Below, piece after piece: positions 12,601 through 25,060 of a DNA stretch of 64,000 nucleotides (positions are counted from its first letter, which is position 1; the number at the start of each line of letters is the position of its first letter). This stretch comes from Chlorokybus atmophyticus (Eukaryota; Streptophyta; Chlorokybophyceae; Chlorokybales; Chlorokybaceae), in NCBI GenBank assembly GCA_009103225.1, contig RHPI01000026.1, positions 1 to 64,000 on the forward strand, given 5' to 3'. A program made the translations under genes and the position numbers. A model generated the notes under the pieces. That model ran no database searches and had not been told where the DNA came from. It saw nothing but the letters and a program-made list of their open reading frames with translations.

Positions 12601-14881
12601 TACCGGAAAAGCCTTTTCTCTCGTCTGTGGTACAAGCCGGATACTCGCTTCAGCACTCCCAAGGCGTATGTTTACATCGACTTCACATGTCCTGAGGCGT
12701 ACATTTCGCCCGCAAATGCTGTCTTGACCAGATTTTTTGCAAAGTTGACAATGGACTACCTCAATGAGGTTGCTTATCTTGCAGAGATTGCAGGGCTAGC
12801 GTACAACGTACAGACAACAATTGGTGGCTTTCAGGTACTGATTTGTTGGAAGCTAACAAGTCTTGGTTTTTCTGTAAGGTCCTGCATGTGACTGATCATT
12901 GAGAATATATGTATTGATCGTGTCTGCAATGATCAGTAGCAGTCTGTTTGTTTGTGTGTTTGTCGGTTGACTTCCAACCACGACCTTTGGCGTAGGTCAT
13001 CGTGTGGGGTTACAACGACAAGCTCGGCAAGTTGACACAAACCATACTGGACCACATTGCCAATTTTGACGTGCGCGAGGACCGCTTTGCCGTGATAAAG
13101 GTACTGATTTCATGTCCGCACTTCGCTGCATACTGTTGGCTCATCACGGTCTGCAGGAGAAAAGCATCAAAGACTTTGGCAATTTCAAGTATGATCAGCC
13201 ATACCAGCATGCGATCTATGAAGCTGCCAACGCGCTGGAGCAAAGGAGGTGGCATATTAAAGAGTATCAGCAGGTTGCACCCGCGCTGACTCCACAGCAC
13301 CTCCGCGATTTTGTGCCGAGGTTGCTGTCCCATGTGAACGCCGAGTGCTTCATCATCGGCAACCTCAGAGGAGAGGAAGCAACAGAACTCGTGAAGAGCA
13401 TTGACACCTTGCTAAAGGTATTTGTCGCTGTGTTGAGGTTATATCTGTATGCGTTGGCATGATAACCTCAACTGACAGAGTGGTGCCTAACAATATCCTG
13501 CTGACTTTACAGGACAAGATGGGTGCGCGACCACCCCATCCCGGTCAGTTACCTGAAAGGAGAATTGTCAAGCTGCCGGAAGGCGCAAATTACTGCCTGC
13601 AGGAGGCTGCTCCCAATGCCGAGGACTTGAACTCCGCTCTTGAACTGTATTTTCAGGTCCGGCTATCGCACGTACAAAATGACCACCACACAGTACGTTG
13701 GCTGCATACATGCTTACAATACAATCGCTCCAGGTTGGAAGGGACCAGCCAAGACTCAACGTACTCGCACAGCTCTTTGTTCAAGTGGCAAGGCAGGCCG
13801 CGTTTCACCAGCTGCGCTCGGTGGAGCAGCTGGGATACATTGTGTATCTGAACGGACGCGTTGATTACGGCATCAGAGGAGTGCACTTTGTGCTTCAGTC
13901 TACCGCTCACGATGCCGCTTACCTGGACCAGAGAGTAGAGAGTTTTCTTGTGACTTTCGGCCAGACGCTAGCTTCCATGACGGATGATGCATTCAAGGTA
14001 AGTCTCTGATTTTCACCATAGAAACTATATCACAGAAGCGGCATTACCTGCTTTGGCCATTATTGAACAAGCTTCTGTTCGTCAGGAGCATGTGGAAGCA
14101 CTCGCTGCCTCCAAGCTGGAGAAGTTCAAAAACCTTGGCGAGGAGGCGCAGCGGCACTGGGGCGAGATTGAAACGGGGACTTACATGTTTGACCGTGTTA
14201 ATATTGAGGTATGTCACCCGTGATCTGGCCGTCCAATCAGCGGATGTGTATGTATGACACCCATTACCCATATGCCTCTTTCGTTTTGTTACGGCAGTGG
14301 TGACATACTATCAACCACAACTCGAAGGTGCAATTCGCAGCCTTCAAGTTTGTTGTTTCTTCTTGGTGTTGTGCATCAACCGTGTGAGAATCTTGTCTGT
14401 CAAAAACAGGGTCCTTACAGCATGAACATGGTTGCCGTGTTTTGAACACTGCGGTCATGTTGCATCCAACCCAGCCGTTGCTGAAATAAGCAAATTTGCA
14501 ACTTTTTGCCACAATTGACTCATTTGGCTTCCATGTTGCTCACAGGTTGCTGAGCTTCGACAGCTGGCGCTTGGTGATCTCCTGCAGTTCTTCCAGAACT
14601 TCCTCTCCTCCTCGACGACAAAGCGGCGGCGCCTCACCTCACAGGTGTTCGGCAAGAACCACCGCAGCGCGCTGCATCCCAGTGTGCGAGAAAAACAGAC
14701 CCCTTCCCCCGCGCAAGAAGCGCAAGTGCTCGGGTTTGATGGCAAGGCGGAGCAGCTCACGCAAGAGTCCAGCATTGCTGTGACATTGGATGACGGCAGC
14801 CAGCTGATACTTGACGTCCAAGCTTTCAAGCGCAGTCAGGACTTGTATGGGTCGGTCAAGAGCTCCGCTTCTTTCAGGTGA
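9629..14881 (+). CDS. IDE: Insulin-degrading-enzyme-like M16 metallopeptidase
   Basis: Insulysin-type M16A peptidases degrade small peptides in a closed chamber, and some isoforms act in mitochondria or plastids. Successive exons encode GSFSDPDELPGLAHFL and EHMLFYSSEKYPEE, which join to give the inverted zinc motif HFLEH. Then come TSGEDTNYHFDV, FAQFFLCPVFD, REVHAVDSEH (the distal Glu region), KFGTG, YVGHLVGHEGTGSLF, RFFAKL, EQLGYIV and HWGEIETGTY, all in IDE order. The stop is TGA at 14879-14881. The start is uncertain: ATG at 9629 begins MAGPAAV, but the frame is open to an ATG at 9479 that would add 50 residues dominated by Leu and Ser, possibly a signal or targeting sequence. About 20 exons. 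Confidence 0.9.
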
Positions 14882-15448
14882 TTGTATCAGTGTCTGAGAT
14901 GGAAGGCTGAGTCGACTCTTTACAAACTTGTTGCGCGTAGTAACTGCAGAGCTCAACTGCGTTGCAGTTGGGCATTGGTAAACAGGCACGGCTAGGGAAG
15001 ATGGCAATAGAAACACAGGTTGTCTGCTTTGTTATGCATGTACGCGTACTCTGTGTTATCCTTCGGTAACTTAATTCAACACATTTACATGAGCAATTGC
15101 AGTGGCTGCAAGACTGGCTGCAAGGCTTCAGATCTAAGCAAGTCACTAGTGGCTGACAGCTTGTCCCTGGTGGGTGCACTCTAATGCAAACTAAGACAAT
15201 GTGCACCCTCCAAGGCACACGTAGATGGCTGCACTTCTCATTGTTGCGCCCGCTGATGTCACAACTATCCAGCATCAGCATCCTGGTCAAGTGCACGGTT
15301 GGTGTGCATTCATACAGCTGCAGTAGGTATGCATCTTCTACACTGAAAACGCACACCTCTCCACTGGCTCACGCCATCTACCTCACACCTCAGATCAACA
15401 CATCCACTCGCAACATCTATACCCAGCCACCTGCACCACCACCAACCC
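14882..15448. other. 3' flanks of convergent IDE-like and TTLL genes
   Basis: Convergent gene ends meet here. Further 3' exons of the TTLL gene could lie here, because its last readable exon ends in a sequence that also resembles a donor (GGG|GTAAGG). Nothing else was recognised. Confidence 0.35.
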
Positions 15449-18400
15449 TTACCCCTTCTTCCTCTTCATCCGCTCAATGTTCTCGTACGCCCTCCCCGGC
15501 GCTATGCGAACAAAGTCCCCGAGGCGAGGCGGCATCTCACCATAGGCTCGCCGTTGGCACCCGCCCACGCACTCCACCAGGTTGGCAGGGAGATCCCCGC
15601 CGGTCTCTGCCTGGGTGAGCGCGCGGCGGAGGAGGGAGGCTAGGGCGGGGCGGTTGAAGGACGGGGGATCCAAAAGTTGAAGGGTGTCTGTGGGAAGGGT
15701 TAGTGTAGTGAGAGGTACGAGGCATCAGGATTGAGGGGCGTACATGTGCGCGCGTGCGCAAGATGTAGTTGGCATGGTGTGGATGAGCAAGACGTCTAGT
15801 ACAGTTGCTTTGGTATGCTCTCTGAGACTGACTCGTAGTGAAGTTGAGACGTGAGCCCTCAAGGCCCTCGCGCATCTGTCATGGCTGTTGTATCAACACG
15901 GGATGCGCTTTTGCGCTTTCACGCCGGTAAATATAGCAAGTGGTCTCTTGTCCCNNNNNNNNNNTGTCTGCTGTGTGCTCATAATGTGCGTCGAGCGTGC
16001 GGGTGAGAGCGACTGCTGTCCACTCTGTCAGGTGGGGCAACAATGTGTGGATAGCAAAGCCGGTAGGGCTGTCGCGGGGGCGCGGGATCGCCCTCGTTGC
16101 GGACGTCATGGGCGTGGAGTACGGCGCTCCCTATGTGGTTCAGCGCTACATTAGCAGGTAGCGACAAGCACGCACGCACACGCGCACACCACTCCTGTCA
16201 TGCGGCGTGGAGCGTGTCTAAGTTGTGTCTGTCTGGCATTGTCAGTCCTCTACTCGTGGAGGGTTACAAATTTGACCTGCGGCTGTACGTCGTCGTCACT
16301 TCCTTCAGCCCCCTGGAAGCATTCATATATAAAGAGGTGGGCATGCTCGCACACACTTACGCGCATGCACGTGTGCGTGAGAGAAGCAACAACATTGTGC
16401 ACATGCGGCTTGATCACAACCCTCGTTGTGTCTCAGGGCTTCGCGCGATTCAGCACTGTGCCTTACACGCTGGACGACCTCAGCAACCTGTACATACACC
16501 TAACTAACTCCGCCGTGCAGAACGAGCGCTTAGCCTCAGACCCAACAGCAAAACTCCCCCCTTTCCTCCCCCAACAACAACAACACCAACTCCACGTCCC
16601 CACCACCGACACAACATCTCCCCCCTCATACGACTCACTCTACGGCGGGAGCAAGTGCTGCCTCAAGCACGTGTTCACCCTGTTGGAAGAGTCGCATCAC
16701 CCAATAACAATCGACACAACAACTCTGTGGGAGCGAATCGTGTCGGATGTCGTGCTCAAGTCCCTCTTCGCGGCGCAGGAGGCCAGTCCCAACATCATAC
16801 CAAATCAACCAAACAGTTTCGAGCTGTTTGGGTATGATGTATTGATCGACTCGGATGCAAGGCCGTGGCTGATTGAAGTGAACTCGTCGCCGTCGTTGGC
16901 GGGAGACACGCCGCTCGACATCGCGCTCAAGACACAACTCATGGCAGGTGCGGGTGCATGTGCATGCATGTGTGCGTGCGTGCGTGCGTGCGTGCGCGTG
17001 CGCGTGCACGTGCGTGTGCGGGGTGTGCACCTGTGGGCATGCACGTGCAGGCGGGTGTGCGTGCAGGCGGGTGTGCACGTGTGTGCGTGCGCTCCTGCAT
17101 ATGGAATGGCGTGTATGAGCAATTGTGCTTGTAGGTTGTGTGTGCTGACAGCATGCATGCGCACGTACGCTGACTATATCTGTGATACTGATATAGTCAG
17201 CGTACGTGCGCATGCATGCTGTCAGCACACACAACCTACAAGCACAATTGCTCATACACGCCATTCCATATGCAGGAGCGCACGCACACACGTGCACACC
17301 CGCCTGCACGCACACCCGCCTGCACGTGCATGCCCACAGGTGCACACCCCGCACACGCACGTGCACGCGCACGCGCACGCACGCACGCACGCACGCACAC
17401 ATGCATGCACATGCACCCGCACCTGCCATGAGTTGTGTCTTGAGCGCGATGTCGAGCGGCGTGTCTCCCGCCAACGACGGCGACGAGTTCACTTCAATCA
17501 GCCACGGCCTTGCATCCGAGTCGATCAATACATCATACCCAAACAGCTCGAAACTGTTTGGTTGATTTGGTATGATGTTGGGACTGGCCTCCTGCGCCGC
17601 GAAGAGGGACTTGAGCACGACATCCGACACGATTCGCTCCCACAGAGTTGTTGTGTCGATTGTTATTGGGTGATGCGACTCTTCCAACAGGGTGAACACG
17701 TGCTTGAGGCAGCACTTGCTCCCGCCGTAGAGTGAGTCGTATGAGGGGGGAGATGTTGTGTCGGTGGTGGGGACGTGGAGTTGGTGTTGTTGTTGTTGGG
17801 GGAGGAAAGGGGGGAGTTTTGCTGTTGGGTCTGAGGCTAAGCGCTCGTTCTGCACGGCGGAGTTAGTTAGGTGTATGTACAGGTTGCTGAGGTCGTCCAG
17901 CGTGTAAGGCACAGTGCTGAATCGCGCGAAGCCCTGAGACACAACGAGGGTTGTGATCAAGCCGCATGTGCACAATGTTGTTGCTTCTCTCACGCACACG
18001 TGCATGCGCGTAAGTGTGTGCGAGCATGCCCACCTCTTTATATATGAATGCTTCCAGGGGGCTGAAGGAAGTGACGACGACGTACAGCCGCAGGTCAAAT
18101 TTGTAACCCTCCACGAGTAGAGGACTGACAATGCCAGACAGACACAACTTAGACACGCTCCACGCCGCATGACAGGAGTGGTGTGCGCGTGTGCGTGCGT
18201 GCTTGTCGCTACCTGCTAATGTAGCGCTGAACCACATAGGGAGCGCCGTACTCCACGCCCATGACGTCCGCAACGAGGGCGATCCCGCGCCCCCGCGACA
18301 GCCCTACCGGCTTTGCTATCCACACATTGTTGCCCCACCTGACAGAGTGGACAGCAGTCGCTCTCACCCGCACGCTCGACGCACATTATGAGCACACAGC

Positions 18401-21400
18401 AGACAGATACAGGCGCTTGCGAGCGCACACACTTGCGCACATGCACACACACACACACACACGCCGCTCGCATGTACACATCCCAACATCACGTGTACAA
18501 CCGCATCCCACCGCACCTGTCTCGTCCGTCCTGTCCCGCGCAATCCCCCGCTGTCATTTGCATGTTGACGTACTCGGTGGCGGTCCCGTCGAACGCCGCG
18601 GCGAAGGCGACCCACTCGAGAGGGAGTCGGAACGTGGGCGGGGACACGTTGTCGAAGGGGCGGGTGAGGGGACGGAGGAGGGAACAGGACGCGAGACGCT
18701 GCTTCAGCTGGGCCTGTTGACACGAGGTGACGCAATGAGGGCGTGTGTATGATGTGTCAGGGTGGTGCGCACACAGGTAGACACACACACAATTGCTGAC
18801 ACACGCATACAGACGCTCGCACACACGTGCACAAATATCCACACTCACGCTCACCCACCTGCACGCACCCACATGCACGTACGTGCGCACGCACACACCA
18901 CTGGTTCTCACCTTGCTGGTGAGGGACTTTGCGCCCGGGTAGTGGTTGACCCTCTGCCAGGAGAGCAACTCCGCATAGGTTACCTTCGGTCTCTAAACCA
19001 CACGCACATCCCAAAAACATCACCGTCACACCCTCCACAACACTCCCAAGCACCAACACACTTCACCACAGCAAACTGATGACACAAGTCACACATACCG
19101 CAGCCCAAGACCAGAGCAGATTCCAAGCACGCATCATTTTCACCCCACTCCTCATCTCATCCTTGTTGTTGGATGACTCCTTCTCCTTCTTCTCCTCTTC
19201 CTCACTACTATTCTCTTCTTCCACCACCACAAGCCATCCGATCCGTCCGCACGCCCGCGCCATCACGGCCGCGACCTCGGGGTGTCCTGCGTTGGCGGAC
19301 ACGAGGACGACGCGCTGGGAGGGGGGGAGCGAGGGGGGCCAGGAGGACAGCTCAAGGCAGAGGGCCTGGGGGAGGGACAGTGTGGGTGCATGTGTGTGTG
19401 TGTGTGTGTGTGACAGCCTGTTGTGCTTACTCTGCACACGGCGAGGAGGGACTGTGTGTCTTGGTGCTGTGTTGGATGACTCTGTGTGTTGCCGCTGCTG
19501 CTGCATTTGGCGCGGTGCTGTTGGCGAGCACTTAAGCCCGGAAAGAACGTCTCCAACATCCGGAAAATACCTGCCGTTGTGTGTGAGTGCGTGTAGGTGC
19601 GTGTGTTTGTGGTTGTTGTGCAAGCCGTTTCATCATGTGAATACAATTTACACGCTATTGCACACTCTCACAACGCCCACTTGCCTGTGTTAAGTCCACC
19701 ACCAAGCACGCCCATCCCCCGTCTGCGTGCCCGTGCGGTGTGTGCACTGTTGGCCATCACCGTCGACACACTCGACGCACACTCTCCAGACCCAACACGC
19801 TCCATCCGCGCACTCTCCTCCTCTTGACTACCCGGTCCTGCGTCCTCCCCGCACTCCGGTCGGTCCTGGGATAAGTTGGACAACACCGGCCCTGAATAGG
19901 ACCTCTTCTCCACAAGAGTGAGAGTGGAGTCCCGGGATCGGGTCGCGGGAGAGTCGGGGAGGGAACGTTCATGGTTTCTCACAGTGTTGGGTTCATCATC
20001 GTGGTCATGGTCGTGGTTGACTTCGGCTTCGTGCTGGTGGACGATGTGTGTGACAAGAGCGTGAGCAGGTGTGTCATCCCCCCCGAGGTAGTTATCGGCC
20101 TGGTCCTGGAACCCGCCCTTTCCAGGTGCGAGTTCCCCGGCTGTCTCAGCGCAGGCCTCTTCTTCCCCTCTACCTAATGCTACTTCTCCAAGTAGTCCTT
20201 CTTGTATTTGTCCTCCTGGTCCTCCCTCTAGACCTCCTTCTGATACTCCTACTCCTCCTGCCCCTTCTGGTTCTTCTCCTTCTCCTTCTCCTTCTCCTAC
20301 TTCTTCTACTCCATCTTCTCCTTGCTGGCACTGTTCTACACCTGTATCCTCCTCTTCATCTTCACTTGAAGAAGTAGTGACAGACGCTGATGATGCCGAT
20401 GGTGATGTGGACAAGGCAGGTGTGGGAGTAGACGTGAGAGGGTAAACACTTGCGTGTGGTTGTGTTGCGTGCTCTTGTGTTGTGGTTGTGCAACAATTGT
20501 CGTCTGCGTGATCGGCGTCATTGTCATGGAGAACAACGGTTTTATTGTTGGGATGCGCGCGTGTGTCCTTGTGGGTGAGAGGTGCAAATGGATCGATCTG
20601 CGATGATAACAGTCCGTTTGAACCCGTATCCTTCTTCATGTTGGAGTAGCGCGACAGGTGCCACTTGTGACGGGTACAATCCTGCCGCAAAAGAAGGGCA
20701 GTTCTGTGCGTTGCACTCGCACACACGCACACGCACACGCACACGGACACGGACACGGACACGGACACGCGCATGTGCTCATGCACACATAGGCGCACTC
20801 AAATGCTCGTGCGTATCCAGCCACACGCGAACACGTGCGCGTGTGCGTACTGACATGCACGCAAACCTGCACACATGCGCACACAGGCACGCGCTCACTC
20901 GCTCAGTGTCACTCGTGCACGCGCACGAACAGGCGCGCACGCATGCGCGCACACACATACACGCACGCACACGCACACGCACACGCACACTCGCACTCGC
21001 ACGCACTCACGCACGTGCATGCACATCTGCGCACTTGCCAACACACCCACATACGCACAAGCGCGCACATAGCCCATGCACGTTCTCACTCACGCACGTG
21101 CAAGCACACATACATATACATAAAGGCACGCGCACGCGCACACGCACACCTGCGCGCATGTCTCCAATGCCCCGCTACGCCGCGCCTCGGCATTCCTCCT
21201 CAGCTCCTCAGCCCTCTTGCCGTGCTGCTGCTGCTGCTGCTGCTGCTGTTGTTGTGGTTGTTGTTGTCGTGCCACCACGGGAGGAGGCGCGTACCGCGGC
21301 GGCGCGTCCACAACGTACGCTGCCGCAGATGCGTGTGGAAACTGTGACTTCTTCTGATTCTGAATCAGAGTTTGAGCCTGAACCTGAGGCTGAGCCTGGG

Positions 21401-21973
21401 CGTGAGACCACAAATCCTCCTCCTCCTCCTCCTCCTCATCGGTGTCCTCGTCGTCATTGTGCGTGTCAACAGTGGTGTCTGCAGTGGTTGTGTCTATCTG
21501 AGCGCAGAGTGTCCCGGCCTGCCGGCGCTCGGAGAGCTCTTGGGAGATCAGGTGAAGGAGCTTCACGCTGCACAACAACAACAACAACAAAAGTAGCATC
21601 ACAATCACCGTGCGTGCATGCATGCAGTCAGGCTTGCTTCTTGAGGCAACCGTTAGAGTGCGAATTGCGTTGAATTCCAACAGATGATGGCTTGTCGCAC
21701 ACATTATCGACTATGATGATGCAGCTACCACCGGCGACTGAACAATGCAGTGGCTAGCACTCTGCGTAAACCAGGTGGAGTACCCATCTCACTCACAGCT
21801 CAACACCACTCTCAACAACTGTAACCACTCAGAGTCACAAGGGCGTTAGAGGGCGTAAGGCTGCTGTACCTGCGCTCGTCCAGGCCGGCCGCTGACTCCG
21901 CCTCCTCCGCCAGCCTGGCCTCCTCCTCCGCCAGCTCTTCCTCCGTGGCGTCATACACGTCCCACGGCTCCAT
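15449..21973 (-). CDS. Tubulin tyrosine ligase-like (TTLL) polyamino-acid ligase, interrupted in this assembly
   Basis: TTLL enzymes add glutamate or glycine chains to tubulin, mainly in cilia. Exons in phase: 21973-21870 (MEPWDVYD start, acidic), 21567-21150, 20681-19685 (long, low-complexity acidic), 19570-19431, 19365-19099 (ending WNLLWSWA), 18992-18912 (WQRVNHYPGAKSL), 18713-18517, 18338-18213 (NNVWIAKPVGLSRGRGI, the nucleotide-binding signature). Then SPLLVEGYKFDLRLYVVVTS, an exon with DARPWLIEVNSSPS (the catalytic EVN), and a C-terminal exon near 15673-15449 (GDFVRIAPGRAYENI). The motif set is closest to TTLL2/9-type proteins. The intron after 19685 is GC-AG. Between the EVN exon and the last exon lie an inverted copy of about 1.2 kb and a 10-N gap, so the gene as assembled is broken; see the palindrome entry. 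Introns are dense in CA/GT repeats. Confidence 0.85.
15955..15964. other. Assembly gap (10 N)
   Basis: A run of 10 Ns lies exactly at the left edge of the palindrome. The true gap length is unknown. Confidence 0.95.
15965..18405. repeat. 2.4-kb near-perfect palindrome (arms about 1216 bp, 9-bp centre)
   Basis: Bases 15965-17180 are the reverse complement of 17190-18405, around the 9-base centre TGTGATACT at 17181-17189. Both strands give the same 511-residue translation except for two or three residues encoded across the centre. The arms contain the central TTLL exons plus introns rich in alternating purine-pyrimidine sequence. The left arm stops exactly at the N gap. The right arm is contiguous with the rest of the TTLL gene, so the left arm is the extra copy. 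Confidence 0.93.
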
Positions 21974-22510
21974 CCTCTCTCTCCCTCAGGCCCGGCCTGG
22001 CCTGGTCCGGCCTGGCGTGGCCTGGTGTAGTGTTTCAAACAGACTCTGATGATCAGGCCTCGATCTGGATCGCTTCGGATCGGGATGGAGCAGTGAATCA
22101 ATCCAGTTCCAAGACGTAGGTCACGTGAGGGTGAAAGGCGTTTTCCATTGAAGTGAAGTGTTATGCGCTTTTAGATCTGAAGCTGAGACTGATAGCCGTG
22201 GCCTTGGAATAGACCCAGGCCAAGAGCAGGCCGGACCAGTACCAGGCCAGACCAGGCCAGAACCAGGCCAGGCCAGGCCAGAGCCGGCGGCGCTGAACAG
22301 CGGAGGCGGAGGAGAGGCTAGTCTATCCTGCTGCTAGAGCGCAAGGCGGTCATGGCGGTCTGGTCCCGACTGGCGGCCGCCGCCGCCGCCGCCGCCTGCG
22401 TGTGGGCGGCCGGCTCTTAGCCTGGTCGGGTCTGGCCTGGTCTGGCGGCAGTAGTAGACTGAAGCCTGTGTAACCCTGAGCTTGGAGCAGAAGGAGCTTA
22501 CCATCCAACC
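21974..22510. promoter_or_regulatory. Divergent promoter of TTLL and SHIPPO-repeat genes, with GGCCAGG clusters
   Basis: The two start codons are 537 bp apart and face away from each other. Three clusters of GGCCAGG/CCTGGCC units lie at about 21989-22028, 22213-22285 and 22419-22448. A palindromic GGTCACGTGA box lies at 22119-22128. A (GCC)n run lies near 22376-22396. Promoter function is inferred from position. Confidence 0.55.
22009..22025 (-). promoter_or_regulatory. 17-mer CCAGGCCACGCCAGGCC upstream of TTLL
   Basis: Read on the TTLL coding strand, this 17-base string lies 36 bp upstream of the TTLL ATG. The identical string, in the same orientation relative to its gene, lies upstream of the coiled-coil gene at 39217-39233. 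Confidence 0.45.
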
Positions 22511-24800
22511 ATGGCGGATCTTAGCGAGTCAATGGATCTGGAACCCTCCGCCAGCCACATGGACGACCATCTCAACAACAACAACAACATCCATAACCAT
22601 GATCAAAATCCACTGTTTGAGGACATATCCTCTACCGACATCAGCCACACCGACGACGACACAACAACAAACAACAACAGCACCACCAACATTGCCGATG
22701 TGATGAGAGCCCAGCAGCCCAACACGCCGAAGAAGCAGCCGCCGCCGCACACGCCATCGACAGCGCACCAACACTCTGCACGCAGCCATCACAGCAACAA
22801 TAACCACAACAGTCACAGCAATCACAACCAGTCCAGAGGGCAGAGCAGAGTGGAGCACCATGTCGACCTCACAAGCAGCTTTGGAGAACAAGTAAGCGTG
22901 ATGTAATGGTGATGATGACGGTGTTATCTGATATTGGTGTCTGCGCGTATGTGTGCGCGTGCACGTGTCTGTGTACGTCTATGCATGCGCGTGTACATGC
23001 GCGTGTATCTGTGCAGTTGATGGTTCTTTTATTTGTATGTCCTTGTGTGCATATCTACGTGTGTATATCTCTAAGTGCATATGTGTGCACGCACACCGAT
23101 CCACCCACGCCCACCCACCCACCCACATGTGTCCGCTTGCGTGTGTGTGTGTGTGTGTGTGTGTGCAGATGTCATCCAGGCGGTCGAACTCGCCGGCACA
23201 CAGGTTCCCACTACAAAGCCGAGCACCGCCACCCGCGGCGAGTCCAACCAGGAGCGAGTCACCAGGTGAGTTCACTCACACTCATCCGCATGTTGATCAT
23301 GAAGGTTGTGTGTGAGTGTGTGACAAGTGTGTCTGACAACAACACGCGCAGGGCCGATGTACAACATGTCGTCGTCATTGGGACGCCAGACCCTCTCGCG
23401 CCACAACAGCAGCCCCGTGCACACCTTTGGCGCGCGCACGATGGACATACTCCTCAGCGACATCGACAACCGACCAGGTAGGGAGCTACGCAACGAACAC
23501 AATCCATGCCGCGCACACAGACATTTGCTTGCAAACACACGCAAACGCACAGGGGTACACCCTCACATGCACGCGCACATGCACAGTTGCATTCGAGCGC
23601 ACACACACGCATGCAGCCGTGTGCGTGAGCGCCCGCGCCCACGCACGCGCCTCTACTCAAACACACTCCCCAAACACACACTTACACACAAGGGTATATC
23701 TCGGAAGTGATTCATTCACAACTCTTCACACTTTCTCTCAGGTCCCGGTTCCTACCGCCCCTTCTCCTCTATGGGTCTCCACCCCTCCCCCTCTCCTTCC
23801 CTCTCCCGTCCCCCTTCCTACTCCATCCCCCTCTCCACCCGCTTCTCCTCGGCCCTCACGCCCTTCCCCTCCGACTTCGCCACGCCCGGTCCGGACTCCC
23901 CCGCACGACTGGCAAGGGGGTACTTGGGAGACGCGGCCAAGTACTCGTTCGGGGCGGGGGGGAGGAGCGTGCCGGGGGAAGGGGTGAAGGGGGCGAGACC
24001 GAGCTACTTGGATGGACCGGGTGAGTGGGTGGGTGGGTGGGTGGGTGGGGGATTGTGTGTAAAATAGATAGTATGCTAGGTTGGTAGCGTGCATGGTGTC
24101 GAGCACATGCGATGTCATGCACAGCACCCCCAGCACACAGCACATGCCCAGTCTTACGCCAACACTTGCTCACCACCGGGCTGGTCTTAACGCTACCTAA
24201 CACGCCAACCTCCTACCCGTGTGCGCGTGTTGCAAGTGAAGTGGTGCTGATGGTATGTGTACATGGTCTTGTCTATGCAGGTCCTGGTGAGTACCGGCCT
24301 CCGAGTTCGTTCGGGCAGCAGTGTATGGCGCGGCGGCAGAACGCCACGAAGGTCACCTTTGGCACAGCCAATCGCGACAGCACTCTCAAGGTGCTGCGTG
24401 TGTGCGCGCGCAGGCGTGCACACACATTGTGTCTAGAAGATGCGATGGGGTTTTGTGTGTATATAGAAGCCTTGCAGGCGCCGTGTGCTACGTGAGCAGC
24501 CTGCAGTATGTACGAATGCATGAATGTACACCCATGCATACATAGTGATGATTGAAAGAACTTGCACTGCCTGAATATGTGCGTTAGCGCACACAAACGT
24601 ACTCGTATGAAACACATGCGCATGCATGCGCGCACACGAGCGCGTGCGTGCGCGCACACACACATCTCATGTGACCATCAACAGGTCTTCCTATCGCACG
24701 CGCACGAGCGAGCCCTCGTCGGTCGCGAGTCCCCCGGCCCCCTTCATTACCTGGCCGCAAGGGGCTCAGAAGCCTTTGGCGGCCAACTCCAATCCAAAAG

Positions 24801-24832
<32 letters not shown>

Positions 24833-24843
24833 CAACACACAAC

Positions 24844-24874
<31 letters not shown>

Positions 24875-25060
24875 CCACACAGGAAGACAGCTCCCTCGTA
24901 TGGTTTCGGTACAGGCGGCCGCTTCTCCGAGACCAAGACTGTGCACGTGGCAGGAGGGGACAGGAGTGACAGCAAGGGCGAGAGGGTGTCGGTGTCGAGA
25001 GGGTGGGGAGAGACGCCCATACCGCCACTCACGCCGGGGCCGGGGACGTACCGCGCGTGA
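22511..25060 (+). CDS. SHIPPO/STPG-repeat protein, likely axonemal
   Basis: Seven exons join in phase: 22511-22891, 23169-23265, 23352-23477, 23742-24020, 24281-24390, 24685-24800 and 24883-25060, giving 428 residues. The N-terminal exon is low complexity (Asn, His, Thr, Ser). After it come five Pro-Gly-Pro repeats of the SHIPPO type: SPGPMYN, RPGPGSYRPFSS, GPGEYRPPSS, SPGPLHY and a terminal TPGPGTYRA. Such proteins (STPG, ODF3/CIMAP families) bind along ciliary or flagellar microtubules. Three successive introns interrupt the PG|GP codon at phase 1, so the repeats and exons coincide. Introns are full of (GT)n, (CA)n and GGGT runs. The gene shares its upstream region with the TTLL gene. Confidence 0.85.
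24086..24215. repeat. Dispersed repeat fragment, copy 1 (in a SHIPPO-gene intron)
   Basis: Contains GCATGGTGTCGAG, GATGTCATGCA, GCCAACACTTG, CTCACCACCGGGCT and CTACCTAACACGC in the same order as the region at about 52965-53093. Identity is partial, with indels between the matching blocks. Confidence 0.6.

Noticed and set aside
16200-17735. 511-codon plus-strand ORF with TTLL-like sequence
   Set aside because: It is the mirror copy of the minus-strand TTLL exons read through introns (CA/GT repeats translated as Cys/Val/Ala/His) within the palindrome, not an independent gene.
20582-21673. 363-codon plus ORF over 20.6-21.7 kb
   Set aside because: It reads antisense to TTLL exons and a CA-rich intron; the minus strand has in-phase splice sites and TTLL-gene continuity.
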